The translations under genes were made by a program, and so were the position numbers. From Rheinheimera pacifica (GTDB taxonomy: Bacteria; Pseudomonadota; Gammaproteobacteria; Enterobacterales; Alteromonadaceae): a stretch of DNA of 64,000 nt. The DNA lies in contig NZ_JANUEM010000001.1 in NCBI RefSeq assembly GCF_024809855.1, positions 558,001-622,000 of the forward strand, read 5' to 3'. Below the pieces are notes generated by a model. That model saw only the letters and a program-made list of their open reading frames with translations, did not search any database and was not told the DNA's origin. Positions 1 through 9,401 of this stretch are shown here, piece by piece (within the stretch, counting starts at the first letter, position 1; the number at the start of each line of letters is the position of its first letter).

Positions 1-1232
1 GCAGCCTGCTCAGCAATATCTTTGGCCTGTACCAGCTCTTGTTCCATCTGTTTACGCGCGCTGATATCCATTAAAAAGCCGTCTAACCAGATAATGTCGC
101 CGCGGTCTGATTTTATCGCTTCGCCATGCTCTAAAATCCAGCGCCAGCTGCCATCCTGATGGCGGATACGGTATTCCAGTGTAAAACTGCCCTGATATAA
201 ATCCAGTTGCATAGTGGTAGCTTTATCTGCCGGGTGCACTAAATCAGACCAGCTGCGCTGTGGCGAGGGCAGCATAAAATCGCTGGCCGGATAACCGGAC
301 AATAATTCAACAGCATTGCTGATAAACAGCATGTCCCAGTTATCATTATATAAACACCGGTAAGCGGCTCCGGGAATATTGCTGATTAACGAGCGATACT
401 TTTCTTCATTATCTCTGGCCAGAATTTCTTTGGCCTTAACCTGTTGGTTTAGCTCGCGGTATTTAAGCAGCAAGTTTACTGCTACCACCAGGCCAGTGAT
501 CATCAGCGTAATAAAAGCAACCGTCAACGCCATCAGCCAGGAAATATCGTCGTTGTTGCTCATTGCGGTAAAACCCGGCGGCGGTACAAAACGGGCTGCC
601 GCCATACCGGTATAATGCATACCGCTTATTGCCGCCCCCATTACCACACTGCTTAGCAACGTAAGCCAGTGCGGCGCCAGATTAAAGCGGCGCAGGCCAA
701 AACGAACCCACAGCGCAATAATGGCCAGCACTACCGCCACCAGAATAGACAGCAAAAACATCGGCAAGTCGTAACGCAAGGCCACCGACATTTGCATAGC
801 GGCCATGCCCATATAATGCATGGTACCAATACCGGCACCCACCAATACGCCGCCGCCCAACAGTTGCAGTCTGCGTAGCTGTTGTTTACTGATCAGATCA
901 AGCGCCACCCAGGAGGCCGCAATACTGGGTAACATAGATAAAAAGGTTAAACCTGGCTGATAACTGACACCGGTACACAAGGCAAACGCCAGCATACCGA
1001 TAAAGTGCATTGACCAGACACCGCCGCCCAATGCAATACTGCCGCTACCCAGCATCAGCAGGCGTACGCTTTTTTTCTTAACGCTGATAGCCTGAGCGGT
1101 AATATGCATGGCAATAGCAGAGGAAAATACTGCGATTAAAAAAGATAGCAGCACCAGGCTGGGATCATAACTACCGGCAAGCAGCAAAGGATCGGCCGGA
1201 TGCTCAAACCACTGATGTAACCACTGCAACAT
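1..1232 (-). CDS. MHYT-domain membrane sensor with PAS domain (partial, runs off window start)
   Basis: The reverse strand is open from an ATG at 1232 to the window edge, so the C-terminus is missing. The N-terminal part is an integral-membrane MHYT sensor: three copies of the signature can be read (SMHFIGM, TMHYMGM, GMHYTGM), each in a hydrophobic segment pair, and their Met/His residues are thought to bind a metal such as copper in this family. After the last membrane segment comes a linker (ARDNEEKYRSLI) and a PAS fold ending in the typical EYRIRHQDGSWRW and DISARKQ stretches. The visible end (QAKDIAEQAA) is the kind of linker that leads into a histidine kinase or GGDEF output, so the output domain lies outside the window. 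Likely an inner-membrane signalling protein sensing gas, redox or metal; the ligand is inferred from the family only. Confidence 0.85.
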   Translation of the reverse strand, partial: MLQWLHQWFEHPADPLLLAGSYDPSLVLLSFLIAVFSSAIAMHITAQAISVKKKSVRLLMLGSGSIALGGGVWSMHFIGMLAFALCTGVSYQPGLTFLSMLPSIAASWVALDLISKQQLRRLQLLGGGVLVGAGIGTMHYMGMAAMQMSVALRYDLPMFLLSILVAVVLAIIALWVRFGLRRFNLAPHWLTLLSSVVMGAAISGMHYTGMAAARFVPPPGFTAMSNNDDISWLMALTVAFITLMITGLVVAVNLLLKYRELNQQVKAKEILARDNEEKYRSLISNIPGAAYRCLYNDNWDMLFISNAVELLSGYPASDFMLPSPQRSWSDLVHPADKATTMQLDLYQGSFTLEYRIRHQDGSWRWILEHGEAIKSDRGDIIWLDGFLMDISARKQMEQELVQAKDIAEQA

Positions 1233-1442
1233 CTCAACCTCTACTGCTTATGCTTTGAGCAAATGTTAACAGATTACAGTTAACCAACGCTATGCCAGTT
1301 GCGCTGGTATAGCAGTATCCTCCGTCAAATAACGGCTAAAACCACTTAACCTGCTACTGGCGAGCTTATAACCTTAGCAACTGGCACAGTTTCTGCTTTA
1401 TTTCGGTACAGGCAAACTTCTATCTTAAGCGGAGTACAGCAA

Positions 1443-1946
1443 ATGACCGTGTCAGGCCTCAGTATTAATAACTACCAACTACAGTATCAGTTGCTAAAAC
1501 CCGAAGCAGAAGCCGCCGATAGCAGCACCCAGCGGCAAGAAATTGCCGGTATAGCTACGCCTGCGGCAACACCGGCCGCACAGCAAACACCGCAGCAGGA
1601 TGAAACCAGCAAACAGCAGGAGGCATTTTTAAGTCAACTAATGGACCAGATGCTGGCCAACCGTATCGGGCTGGATAAACAAAAGTTCGATGAAATACAG
1701 CAGAAAATAGAAGAAGCCCAGGCCGAAAAAGAAGCGCTGCAGCAGCAACCGCAAAGCCCGGAGCGCGACGGCAAAATAGCGGCACTGGATGCCAAACTGG
1801 ATAAACTCGGCAAAGCGCTGGAAGGCTTAATTGAACAAGCCAACCGTAACCGTGAAAACAGCGAGCGGGAAAAGCAGGCCGTAAGCGCAGTTCAGCAGTA
1901 CCAGCTAACGGCAGCAACCGATAAAGAACCAAAACTGTTTTTGTAA
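1443..1946 (+). CDS. Hypothetical coiled-coil protein
   Basis: A 167-residue protein of unrecognised family. It has a GGAG ribosome binding site about 9 nt before the ATG. Residues 1-60 are low complexity (Ala, Thr, Gln, Pro rich) and likely disordered. Residues 60-80 hold a compact motif, FLSQLMDQMLANRIGLD, and residues 80-150 form a charged Gln/Glu/Lys coiled coil. There is no signal peptide or membrane segment, so it is probably cytoplasmic. It stands alone: a divergent MHYT sensor lies upstream and an ABC transporter with its own promoter downstream. A short stretch encoding a similar motif occurs at 11707-11746. No function is proposed. Confidence 0.7.
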   Translation: MTVSGLSINNYQLQYQLLKPEAEAADSSTQRQEIAGIATPAATPAAQQTPQQDETSKQQEAFLSQLMDQMLANRIGLDKQKFDEIQQKIEEAQAEKEALQQQPQSPERDGKIAALDAKLDKLGKALEGLIEQANRNRENSEREKQAVSAVQQYQLTAATDKEPKLFL

Positions 1947-2027
1947 TCTGAGCATCCCAGGCAGACCAAAACCGCCTGCTTAACAGCCGCTTTAGCTGAA
2001 ACCTGAGAAGGCTTCTTAAAGTGCTAT

Positions 2028-2045
2028 TTTCACATCTGTTTCACA
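2028..2045 (+). promoter_or_regulatory. Candidate response-regulator box upstream of the ABC transporter
   Basis: Direct repeat TTTCACA-N4-TTTCACA, period 11 bp, 47 bp before the ABC ATPase start. The same arrangement precedes the PfpI operon (5303-5320) and the exported-protein gene (9402-9419). An 11-bp direct repeat is the usual spacing for OmpR/PhoB-type dimers, and a regulator of that type is encoded at 6542-7249. The link is inferred. Confidence 0.6.
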
Positions 2046-2092
2046 GCACTACGGCCATGCTGCGATAAGTTTATCCAGCAAGAGTAACCGTT

Positions 2093-2791
2093 ATGCCGGC
2101 ATCCGCGATAAGTCGTATTGAATTAAACAATGTCAGTCAATCCTTCACTCTCCATAAAAAGCAGGTTCAGCTGTTCAGTCAGCTAAACCTGTCTATTGTA
2201 CAGGGGCAGTCTTATGCCATTACCGGCCCTTCCGGCTCAGGCAAGTCCAGTCTGTTGATGCTGATGTCCGGCCTGGAACAACCTACAGAAGGCCAAACCA
2301 GTTATATGCAAGACGGGCGCATACTGCCGCTTAATCATTTGCGTGCAGAAATTGGTTTTATTTTTCAGCAGTTTCACTTATTGCCGGAATTAACGGCGCT
2401 GCATAATGTGGCGCTGCCGCTTAAACTGCGCGGCCAAAAACAGGCGGAACAACAGGCTACAGCATGGCTGGAAAAAGTCGGGCTTGGCCACCGGCTGCAT
2501 CATAAACCCAAACAGCTAAGCGGCGGCGAGCAACAACGGGCAGCAATTGCCAGAGCCCTGGTGTTTGAACCGCGCTTTATCTTTGCTGATGAACCCACCG
2601 GCAATCTGGATACACAAAGTGCTGCAGAAATAGCTGAGTTGCTGTTTTCCTGCTGTCAGCAAAAAGGCGCCGGACTGGTAATGGTAACCCATAGCGAGCA
2701 ACTGGCGGCCCGTGCTCAGCATGTGTTTAGCTTTAGTCATGGTAACGCAGCTCTGGTTGAAAAAGGCCGGCCGGAGGTGCAGTGTGTTTAG
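2093..2791 (+). CDS. ABC transporter ATP-binding protein, LolD/YbbA type
   Basis: A 232-residue ATPase for an FtsX-type exporter or extractor in the inner membrane. Walker A GPSGSGKS is at about residues 45-52, the Q-loop near [11 protein letters not shown] (89-99), the signature LSGGEQQR at 142-149, and Walker B FIFADEP at 162-168, followed by the switch His in VMVTHS. The length fits the LolD/MacB/YbbA class. The gene overlaps the next one (permease start at 2784) by 8 nt, so the two are translationally coupled. The substrate is not evident. A lipoprotein or membrane-stress role is possible because this class handles lipoproteins, hydrophobic compounds and antimicrobial peptides. Confidence 0.9.
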   Translation: MPASAISRIELNNVSQSFTLHKKQVQLFSQLNLSIVQGQSYAITGPSGSGKSSLLMLMSGLEQPTEGQTSYMQDGRILPLNHLRAEIGFIFQQFHLLPELTALHNVALPLKLRGQKQAEQQATAWLEKVGLGHRLHHKPKQLSGGEQQRAAIARALVFEPRFIFADEPTGNLDTQSAAEIAELLFSCCQQKGAGLVMVTHSEQLAARAQHVFSFSHGNAALVEKGRPEVQCV

Positions 2792-5264
2792 CCAAAACCT
2801 TACTCTGGCCTGGCATTTTTATCGCCAGCAACGACAGCACCGCCATCAGCACTTGCTAAGATGGGTGCAAACCATTTTGATGGTGTTTATTGTCGCATTA
2901 AGCCAAACCAGCGCTGGCATTCAGGCTTATCTGAGCCAGAACTTAAATAACTTGCTCGGCGCCGATTTGGTGCTCAGCCAGTTGCAAGCCTTAACTGAAA
3001 GCCAACACACAGAACTGGCGGCTATGTCACAGCAAATAGTGCTGACCAGAAGCCTGACGACCACCCTGACCCACAACGGTACCTGGCAGCAGGCAACGCT
3101 AAAAGCCGTGGCCGCAGACTACCCGTTGCACGGTGAACTGCGCTCATCGACCAGCCTGACCGGCAGCGAAACCTTGTCTTCTGCCGGCCCGGCAGCAGGC
3201 GAGATCTGGCTGGATTCGCGGCTGTTAACAAGCTTATCACTGCGCATCGGTGATCCCTTAGCCATTGCCAACCAAAAGCTAACCGTGACGCGGGTTTTGC
3301 AGCACGAGCCAGACCGCTTAATGGAAGGGCACAACGTCAATATGCGTGCCTTAATGCATAGCCTGGATTTTGAACGCTTCAACTTTGCCGCCGACAGTGT
3401 GCAGCACCGTTACCTGATTGCAGCCAACCAGGCGCAAATAAAGCAGATTATTGCCTGGCAACAAGCCCATTTACCCGCCGCGCAACTGCAGCACAAACAA
3501 GGTGCGCACCCGTTGGCGTTGTTTTGGCAACGTACAGAAAACTTTATTGGTCTGGCATCTGTTATTCTGTTTTTTATGGCGGCGATTGCCATCCAACAAC
3601 TGACCCAGCTGCAAATGCGCAAAGAACAGTTTTTCAGCGCGGTTTGCCTGAGCCTGGGCACGTCAAAAAGCACCACTGTGCAAGTCTCTGTTATCAAGTG
3701 GCTATTGGGGTTGTTGTTTTTGCTGCCCGCAGTGCTGCTGATATCTGCCCTGTGCCATTGGGCGCTTATCCAGTGGCTAACCCCCACCTTCGCCGGGCTT
3801 AGCTGGCAGTGGAACTTCCGCCTGGCAGCACAAACTGTGCTGGCCACCGCCGCTATGTTTTGCGTGTTTCAACTGTCGGTGTGGGCCGGGTTATACCGCG
3901 CTAGTGTGGCTCAACTGATTCATAATACGCAGCGCAAGCTCAGCCATGGCCTGTCTTTAGCCTGTGCCGTGCTGGTACTGTTGGCTGTTGCGGTGGCCTA
4001 CTCAGATAACGGTTTATTAACGGCCATGCTATTAACGGCAATGGCGATAACTATTGTGTTTATGTTAGCCAGCAGTTGGTTGCTGTTGTCGATAGGCGAA
4101 AAGTTAACCAGCAATATCTCCGGTTTACTGCCGTTCGCGCTGTATATGATGAGACAACGCTTACTGAGTAAAACCACGCAGATTTTAGGCATAGGTTTGT
4201 CTGCCTTTTTATTGCTGTTTAGCCTGATGCTGCTTAAAGACCTTGGTGGCAGTATGCAAGCGTATCAGCGCCAGCACGATGGCAACCTGCTGGTGTCACA
4301 GGCCAGCAGCGCCCAGATGGCCGATATTGCGAGCTGGGCGACACAGCACAACGTGGCTATACGCCAGCATAAGCCATTTATCTACGCCAAACTGACCAGG
4401 GTAAATGGCCGGCATTTGGCTGACTTCAGCCAAAAACCCAGCGATAGCCTGGCCACATTCAACCAGCCGGTGCGGCTGCACTGGAACGATGACGTGCCCG
4501 ACAATAACCGTATTATCGCCGGCCAGTGGTGGCAGCACGGTGATAGCAACTGGCAGCAGGTTGCGGTGGAACAAGAAGTAATGACCGATCTGGGTTTGAA
4601 GTTGGGTGATCGCTTAAGCTTGTTTATTGCAGGACACAGCATCGATCTGGTTATTGTTGCCAGCCACGCCTATAAGCCCGGGGCCGGCTCTATTACCTTT
4701 TGGCTGCAAATGCCAGCCACAGCGCTTAAGCATATCGCAGCACCGCACTACGCTATGGCCAGCCTGGAGTTAGCAAACGCTCAGTTTGCTCTGCTGGGTG
4801 AACTGTGGCAAGTACACCCGTCGCTGCGCATGGTATCACTGCAGGAGATGACCCAACGCTTTGATACTACACTGGCGATGGTTACTCAGGTGATCAGTGG
4901 CTTTTCCGCCTTGATCATTATGCTGGCAGCTATCGTTATTGTGTCCTCTGTGCATGCGCAGGAAGCCAGAGAAAAACAAAAGAACAGCATCATTCTCAGT
5001 TTTGGTTTTTCCCGCGCTACCTGCTTAAAGCTTACCGCCATTGAGTGGCTGGCTACCGCCGCTATTGCGGCAACCGGTGCCATCATGGGTACCTGGTTGG
5101 CGGGGTTACTCATTTATCAATCGCAGTTTTCACTACCGTATCACCCTGATTTTATCTGGTTACTGACAACCTTAGCCATCATTTTACTGCTGGTCACCGC
5201 ACTGGGTGTTGTCGCCGCTAAACATAGTCTGGCCGGTTCAGTACGACAACTTATGGCGGAATAA
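2784..5264 (+). CDS. ABC transporter permease, FtsX-like
   Basis: An 826-residue permease, partner of the upstream ATPase. I place the start at the GTG at 2784 because CGGAGG (2772-2777) stands 6 nt before it and the protein then begins [16 protein letters not shown], a typical cytoplasmic lead into the first membrane helix. Longer in-frame starts lie deep in the ATPase gene. The layout is that of the large YbbP-type permeases: one N-terminal membrane helix, a periplasmic domain (about residues 40-250), a block of membrane helices around 260-460, a second periplasmic domain, and a C-terminal three-helix FtsX domain (residues about 700-815). It probably works with the PfpI/two-component operon downstream, since both promoters carry the same regulatory box. 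Substrate unknown. Confidence 0.88.
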   Translation: MFSQNLTLAWHFYRQQRQHRHQHLLRWVQTILMVFIVALSQTSAGIQAYLSQNLNNLLGADLVLSQLQALTESQHTELAAMSQQIVLTRSLTTTLTHNGTWQQATLKAVAADYPLHGELRSSTSLTGSETLSSAGPAAGEIWLDSRLLTSLSLRIGDPLAIANQKLTVTRVLQHEPDRLMEGHNVNMRALMHSLDFERFNFAADSVQHRYLIAANQAQIKQIIAWQQAHLPAAQLQHKQGAHPLALFWQRTENFIGLASVILFFMAAIAIQQLTQLQMRKEQFFSAVCLSLGTSKSTTVQVSVIKWLLGLLFLLPAVLLISALCHWALIQWLTPTFAGLSWQWNFRLAAQTVLATAAMFCVFQLSVWAGLYRASVAQLIHNTQRKLSHGLSLACAVLVLLAVAVAYSDNGLLTAMLLTAMAITIVFMLASSWLLLSIGEKLTSNISGLLPFALYMMRQRLLSKTTQILGIGLSAFLLLFSLMLLKDLGGSMQAYQRQHDGNLLVSQASSAQMADIASWATQHNVAIRQHKPFIYAKLTRVNGRHLADFSQKPSDSLATFNQPVRLHWNDDVPDNNRIIAGQWWQHGDSNWQQVAVEQEVMTDLGLKLGDRLSLFIAGHSIDLVIVASHAYKPGAGSITFWLQMPATALKHIAAPHYAMASLELANAQFALLGELWQVHPSLRMVSLQEMTQRFDTTLAMVTQVISGFSALIIMLAAIVIVSSVHAQEAREKQKNSIILSFGFSRATCLKLTAIEWLATAAIAATGAIMGTWLAGLLIYQSQFSLPYHPDFIWLLTTLAIILLLVTALGVVAAKHSLAGSVRQLMAE

Positions 5265-5302
5265 GCCATCAGCTGCCGATTAAAAGGCAGTTTTTAAATT
5301 GC

Positions 5303-5320
5303 TTTCACATGGCTTTCACA
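5303..5320 (+). promoter_or_regulatory. Candidate response-regulator box upstream of the PfpI-regulator-kinase operon
   Basis: TTTCACA-N4-TTTCACA with 11-bp period, 70 bp before the 5390 start. It would make the two-component system autoregulated. Same box as at 2028-2045 and, on the other strand, 9402-9419. Confidence 0.6.
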
Positions 5321-5389
5321 ACCGGGCTGACATGCTGCTCACTGAAACCTAAAACAACTAAAATTTAATGCTTAAACGGAGACAGTATT

Positions 5390-6517
5390 ATGCAATTACT
5401 TAAACGTTACTTATTGCCATTCATCCCACTGTTGGCGTTACTACTGATGGCCGCCGGCGTAGCGGCACAGCCGGACGACAAGCGTATTTTGTTGGTGTTA
5501 AGCGGCCACGGCCAACAACAGGGGCAACAAGCGCCCGGTTATGAATTTGATGAATTTGCCAAAGCCTATCTGGTATTTAAAGCACATGGTATTGACGTTG
5601 ACATTGCCAGCCCGCAAGGTGGCCCGGTGGAGGCCGATGAGTACGATCCAGCCAAGCCGTACAATCAGCAAGTGCTGGATGACCCCGCCATAATGGCAAA
5701 ACTGGCTAACACCCTGGCCACAGCGCAATTGGATGCCGCTAACTATAACGGCATTTTTATCGTTGGCGGCAAAGGCGCCATGTTTGACTTACCAAAAGAC
5801 GCCGCGTTACAACAACTGATTGCCGCTATTTATCAGCAGCACGGTTCGGTCGCTGCGGTTTGCCATGGCCCAGCTGCGCTGGTAAACGTTAAGTTAGCCG
5901 ATGGCAGCTATCTGGTTGCCAATAAAGCGGTTAACAGCTTTACCAATGAGGAAGAGCAATTGTTTGGTAAAAAGTGGCTGCCAAAATTTGAATTTTTATT
6001 GCAGGATAAACTGACGGAGCGTGGTGGTATCTTTCAAGCCAGCCCTATTATGCTCAATCATGTGGTAGTGGATAACCGGCTTATCACCGGCCAAAACCCT
6101 ACCTCTACCGTTGCCGTGGCCACAGCACTGGTTAAATCGCTTGGCATTACGCCACTTGTTATGCCACCGCATAAAGACGATCACACCCTGGCGTTAGTGG
6201 CAGCCTTGCTGGATGGCAAGCCGGACGCGGCACAAGCGTTAGCATCGAACCCGGAGCAGCTTCATATTGAACTGGCAGGCATGTATGGCTACTACTATTT
6301 CACTGCCGCTAACACCGAAACGGCATGGCAGCATGCGCTGACGCTAATGCTGCTGAGCCAAAGCGCGATCAATAATCCGGCGTTGGATCTGCAAATTGCT
6401 AAGGCGCAGCAAAAGCTTGGCGATAAGGCTGCGGCTACGGCAACACTTAAGCAGATATTAGCCAACAAACCTGAGTTTGAACCTGCTAAAGTCATGCTAA
6501 ACAGCATGTCGCTGTAA
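5390..6517 (+). CDS. Exported DJ-1/PfpI family protein with C-terminal helical extension
   Basis: A 375-residue protein with a signal peptide (Lys/Arg start, hydrophobic core, cleavage likely after AAGVAA at about residue 26), so probably periplasmic. Residues 30-255 form a DJ-1/PfpI (class I glutamine amidotransferase-like) fold: ILLVLSGHG strand, the conserved acidic turn YEFDEFAKAY, the nucleophile elbow AVCHGPAAL with Cys158-His159, and the closing ITGQNP segment. Members are glyoxalase/deglycase, protease or chaperone-like; which applies cannot be told. Residues about 260-375 are Ala/Leu-rich helices resembling TPR-like repeats, an unusual addition. It is the first gene of an operon with a response regulator (24 nt downstream) and a kinase, so it may take part in sensing or respond to envelope stress. 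Confidence 0.85.
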   Translation: MQLLKRYLLPFIPLLALLLMAAGVAAQPDDKRILLVLSGHGQQQGQQAPGYEFDEFAKAYLVFKAHGIDVDIASPQGGPVEADEYDPAKPYNQQVLDDPAIMAKLANTLATAQLDAANYNGIFIVGGKGAMFDLPKDAALQQLIAAIYQQHGSVAAVCHGPAALVNVKLADGSYLVANKAVNSFTNEEEQLFGKKWLPKFEFLLQDKLTERGGIFQASPIMLNHVVVDNRLITGQNPTSTVAVATALVKSLGITPLVMPPHKDDHTLALVAALLDGKPDAAQALASNPEQLHIELAGMYGYYYFTAANTETAWQHALTLMLLSQSAINNPALDLQIAKAQQKLGDKAAATATLKQILANKPEFEPAKVMLNSMSL

Positions 6518-6541
6518 TGTAGTAATACAATTGGAAGCCTA

Positions 6542-7249
6542 ATGGAAACTGCGCTAACGCCGTCTTCAGCCCTGCATGTACTGCTGATTGAAGATCAGCT
6601 GAATATTGCCCAAAATATTGCCGAGTATATGGAGCAAAAAGGCCATGTGTTTGATTTTGCTGTCAAGGGCACACAAGGGTTGGCGTTAGCGCTGCAACAC
6701 TATTACGACCTGATTATTCTCGATTTAAATCTGCCAGCCATGGATGGCCTTGAAGTGTGCCGTCAGCTGCGGGAAAAAGCGCAGCGGCATATTCCGCTGT
6801 TAATGCTCACTGCCAGAGACAGTATCGATGATAAAGTCGCTGGCTTTCATGTCGGCACTGACGACTACCTGACCAAGCCCTTTTCGTTACAAGAGCTGGA
6901 AGTGCGCTGCCTGGCTCTTTGCCGTCGGCACCGCTTACAAGGCAAGACCTCGGTACAGCTTGGTCCTTTGCTGCTGGACAAAACACGCAAAACAGCAAGC
7001 CGCGATGGCAAACTGCTGGAGCTCACCACTATGGGCTATAAAATTCTGACGGTACTGGCAGACGCCTATCCACAAGTGGTTAGCCGCTCTGAGTTAAGTT
7101 GCAAGCTGTGGGGCGATGAACCAACAGAGTCTGACGCACTACGGTCACATATTTATCAATTGCGGGCGGTGCTGGATAAGCCTTTTACCTACCCGATGAT
7201 AAAAACCGTGTTTGCTGTCGGCTTTACCCTGGAGGTAGCAGAAAAGTGA
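6542..7249 (+). CDS. OmpR/PhoB-family response regulator
   Basis: A 235-residue DNA-binding response regulator. The receiver domain (about residues 11-125) shows the acidic pair Glu17-Asp18, the phosphoacceptor Asp61 in LIILDLNLPAMDG, Thr90 and Lys112 in the TKPF motif. The C-terminal winged helix (about 130-232) includes LTTMGYKILTVL and the recognition-helix region SDALRSHIYQLRAVLDKP. It is followed at once by its kinase (TGATG junction). It is the natural candidate for binding the TTTCACA direct repeats found before three transcription units here; such 11-bp repeats suit a head-to-tail dimer of this family. Confidence 0.93.
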   Translation: METALTPSSALHVLLIEDQLNIAQNIAEYMEQKGHVFDFAVKGTQGLALALQHYYDLIILDLNLPAMDGLEVCRQLREKAQRHIPLLMLTARDSIDDKVAGFHVGTDDYLTKPFSLQELEVRCLALCRRHRLQGKTSVQLGPLLLDKTRKTASRDGKLLELTTMGYKILTVLADAYPQVVSRSELSCKLWGDEPTESDALRSHIYQLRAVLDKPFTYPMIKTVFAVGFTLEVAEK

Positions 7250-8553
7250 TGCCTGATGTAACTGATCTAAATAAGCCCGGACAAAAATTCCATAGTTTAA
7301 GCCGGCGTATCGTATGGCAGTTCTGTATTTTTACGCTGCTGATCTCAGCGCTTTACAGCTTCATTTCCTTTGTACTGATGTACACACTGGAAGACAGCTT
7401 TATCGAAAAAGATATGCTGCGCGAAGCCGCCTACTTAAGTAGCCAGTACCAGGAAAGCGGTCACTGGCCAGCGCCAAGAAACCATACTATGCAGTTGCAT
7501 TTTTCCAGCACCACCTACCCGGATGATATGCGAGCCTCTGCCTTGGCCGAGCCGGAGCGTAAAGAGTTTTACGGCCAGCAGGATCGGCATTATCACTTGT
7601 ATCGTTTTCCTGCGCACCCAGGTGTGTCGCTGCTGGCAGAGGTAAGCACTGAGTTACTGGTACGGCCCATTCGCGGTGGCGTGCTGCAATTTTTAGCCAT
7701 CAGCGGCCTGTTAATCAGCAGCATTGCTTGCCTGATAGCCTGGTTGGTTAGCAGAAACACCACCCGGCCGCTAAAGCAACTGGCACAGCTGGTTGATGGC
7801 GCGGCGCCACAGCAGCTGCCGGATAAATTCTCCCGTCAGTTTCCTAATAATGAAGTGGGTATTTTGGCGCGCACGCTGGAACATACGTTTTGCCGGATTG
7901 CTCAGGCTTTAGAGCGTGAAAAATGCTTTACCCGCGATGTCAGCCACGAGCTGCGCACGCCGCTGGCAGTAATAAAAAACGCCGTTGAACTGTGTCATAG
8001 CCAGGCCGTCAGCAGCACCGCTGACAACGCCGTGTTGCAGCGCATTTACGACGCCGCCGATCAGATAGAAAAAGCCGCCCACACGCTGTTAATGCTGGCC
8101 AGAGAACAACATGCCCCCGGCAAACACAGCGCAACCCGGCTGATGCCGCTGCTGGAAAAAGCCATTTTGGATAACCGCATACTGCTAAGCGGTAAGCAGA
8201 TAGAAATTGATATCAACGATAACTGCGATGTGAGTATCAACGCCAACCCGGATATGCTTAAAGTGTTGCTGGATAACATTTTAAGCAATGCGTTTAAATA
8301 TACTGAATCCGGCACAGTAAGCCTCGCCTTTATTAATAACCAGCTGCAGATCCGCGATACCGGCCCGGGCATAGAACCGGCGATCTGCGGCCACATCACT
8401 GACGCCGGGGTTAAAGGCACGCAAAGCACCGGCTTTGGTTTTGGCTTATCCATTGTAAAACGGCTGTGCGAACACCAGGGCTGGCAGATGGCGGTAAACA
8501 GCAATACGGGCACCACTGTATCGATCAGCTTCCCGCCCAGTGATATACCATAG
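7249..8553 (+). CDS. Sensor histidine kinase (inner membrane)
   Basis: A 434-residue kinase pairing with the upstream regulator; its ATG overlaps the regulator stop codon as TGATG (a GTG one codon earlier is also possible). Membrane helices lie at about residues 23-47 and 147-168 and enclose a periplasmic sensor of roughly 95 residues with no recognised fold. Then follow a HAMP-like linker, the HisKA domain with the H-box VSHELRTPL (His about 233), and the HATPase domain with N-box LLDNILSNAFKYTE, G1 DTGPGIEP and G2 GFGFGLSIVK. The stimulus is unknown. The coupled ABC transporter and PfpI protein suggest an envelope or toxic-compound signal. Confidence 0.92.
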   Translation: MPDVTDLNKPGQKFHSLSRRIVWQFCIFTLLISALYSFISFVLMYTLEDSFIEKDMLREAAYLSSQYQESGHWPAPRNHTMQLHFSSTTYPDDMRASALAEPERKEFYGQQDRHYHLYRFPAHPGVSLLAEVSTELLVRPIRGGVLQFLAISGLLISSIACLIAWLVSRNTTRPLKQLAQLVDGAAPQQLPDKFSRQFPNNEVGILARTLEHTFCRIAQALEREKCFTRDVSHELRTPLAVIKNAVELCHSQAVSSTADNAVLQRIYDAADQIEKAAHTLLMLAREQHAPGKHSATRLMPLLEKAILDNRILLSGKQIEIDINDNCDVSINANPDMLKVLLDNILSNAFKYTESGTVSLAFINNQLQIRDTGPGIEPAICGHITDAGVKGTQSTGFGFGLSIVKRLCEHQGWQMAVNSNTGTTVSISFPPSDIP

Positions 8554-8579
8554 TAATGTTCAGGCCAGAGCTGCAGATA

Positions 8580-9350
8580 TTACGGGCCTACATAACGGTA
8601 ATCAGAATAAGTAGCGGTCGATACTTCATCAATAGTGGTAAAAAACGCGAAGCGGCCTTTCATAGTCAGCTCCTGCCGTGCTGGCAGTATCGCCGTATCA
8701 ATTTTAATAAAGCTAAGCGTTAGCTTAAACTCCTTAATATCGGCGCTGAATAACGGCGAAAAGCTGGCGGTATTAGTAATTTCAATACTTTCAATATAGT
8801 GCTGCTGTTTGTCAAAGATAAGGCTTCCTTTCAGATGCTGCGACGCCTCTGCACCCAACTGGCTGAGATACACAGCAAAGCCGGCCTGAAAACGCTGCGG
8901 CTCGCTTGATAGCAGTTGCAATGTGTCAATTTGAATAAGGTCGCGCAACTTCACGGAGAAGCTCTGCTGTCCGCTATTTTCTGTCTGTTTTTGCTTAGTT
9001 TCAGCCAGTTTTTTTTCAGCAAACTTGCGCAGTTGCTTATTATTTGGTGGTTGACCATTAACGCTAAGCAACGTCCATTGCTGGCTCAGCGCCCTTGTCG
9101 GGTCGAACAATTCAATACTGCTGCTAATTTCTCCTTCTTCGTTTTCATAGCGCGAAACACGATAAGACCAGTCGGCACGGGCGCGTTGTTCAAAGTCAGT
9201 AATAGCCCGGCTGATAAGCTGTTCGATACAGCATTGCCCGTCAATTTGTGCAGTATCCGCTAAAACTTGCTCTACCCGCTGCGGCTCAGCCGCCACAGGC
9301 TGCGCCGCAAGGCCCAGGCAAAGATACAGCGCGCAATACTTGGTGTGCAT
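8580..9350 (-). CDS. Exported protein of unknown function
   Basis: A 256-residue protein with a clear signal peptide (MHTKYCALYLCLGLAAQPVAA, cleavage at about residue 21). The mature part is mixed alpha/beta with a charged Lys/Gln helix at about residues 103-125. No family is recognised. The ATG at 9350 has an AAGAAAGG ribosome binding site. The gene is convergent with the kinase gene and is preceded by the same TTTCAC direct repeat as the ABC and PfpI operons, so it is probably a member of that regulon. Its promoter, box and signal peptide also exist as a decayed duplicate at 13364-13490. Confidence 0.75.
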   Translation of the reverse strand: MHTKYCALYLCLGLAAQPVAAEPQRVEQVLADTAQIDGQCCIEQLISRAITDFEQRARADWSYRVSRYENEEGEISSSIELFDPTRALSQQWTLLSVNGQPPNNKQLRKFAEKKLAETKQKQTENSGQQSFSVKLRDLIQIDTLQLLSSEPQRFQAGFAVYLSQLGAEASQHLKGSLIFDKQQHYIESIEITNTASFSPLFSADIKEFKLTLSFIKIDTAILPARQELTMKGRFAFFTTIDEVSTATYSDYRYVGP

Positions 9351-9401
9351 AACATGCCTTTCTTGTTACAACAAAACAGGCATTAAATTTACCGATTGCC
9401 G

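Noticed and set aside
2712..2783. Longer N-terminus for the FtsX-type permease
   Set aside because: It would lie inside the ATPase gene; the GTG at 2784 has a strong GGAGG at the right distance.
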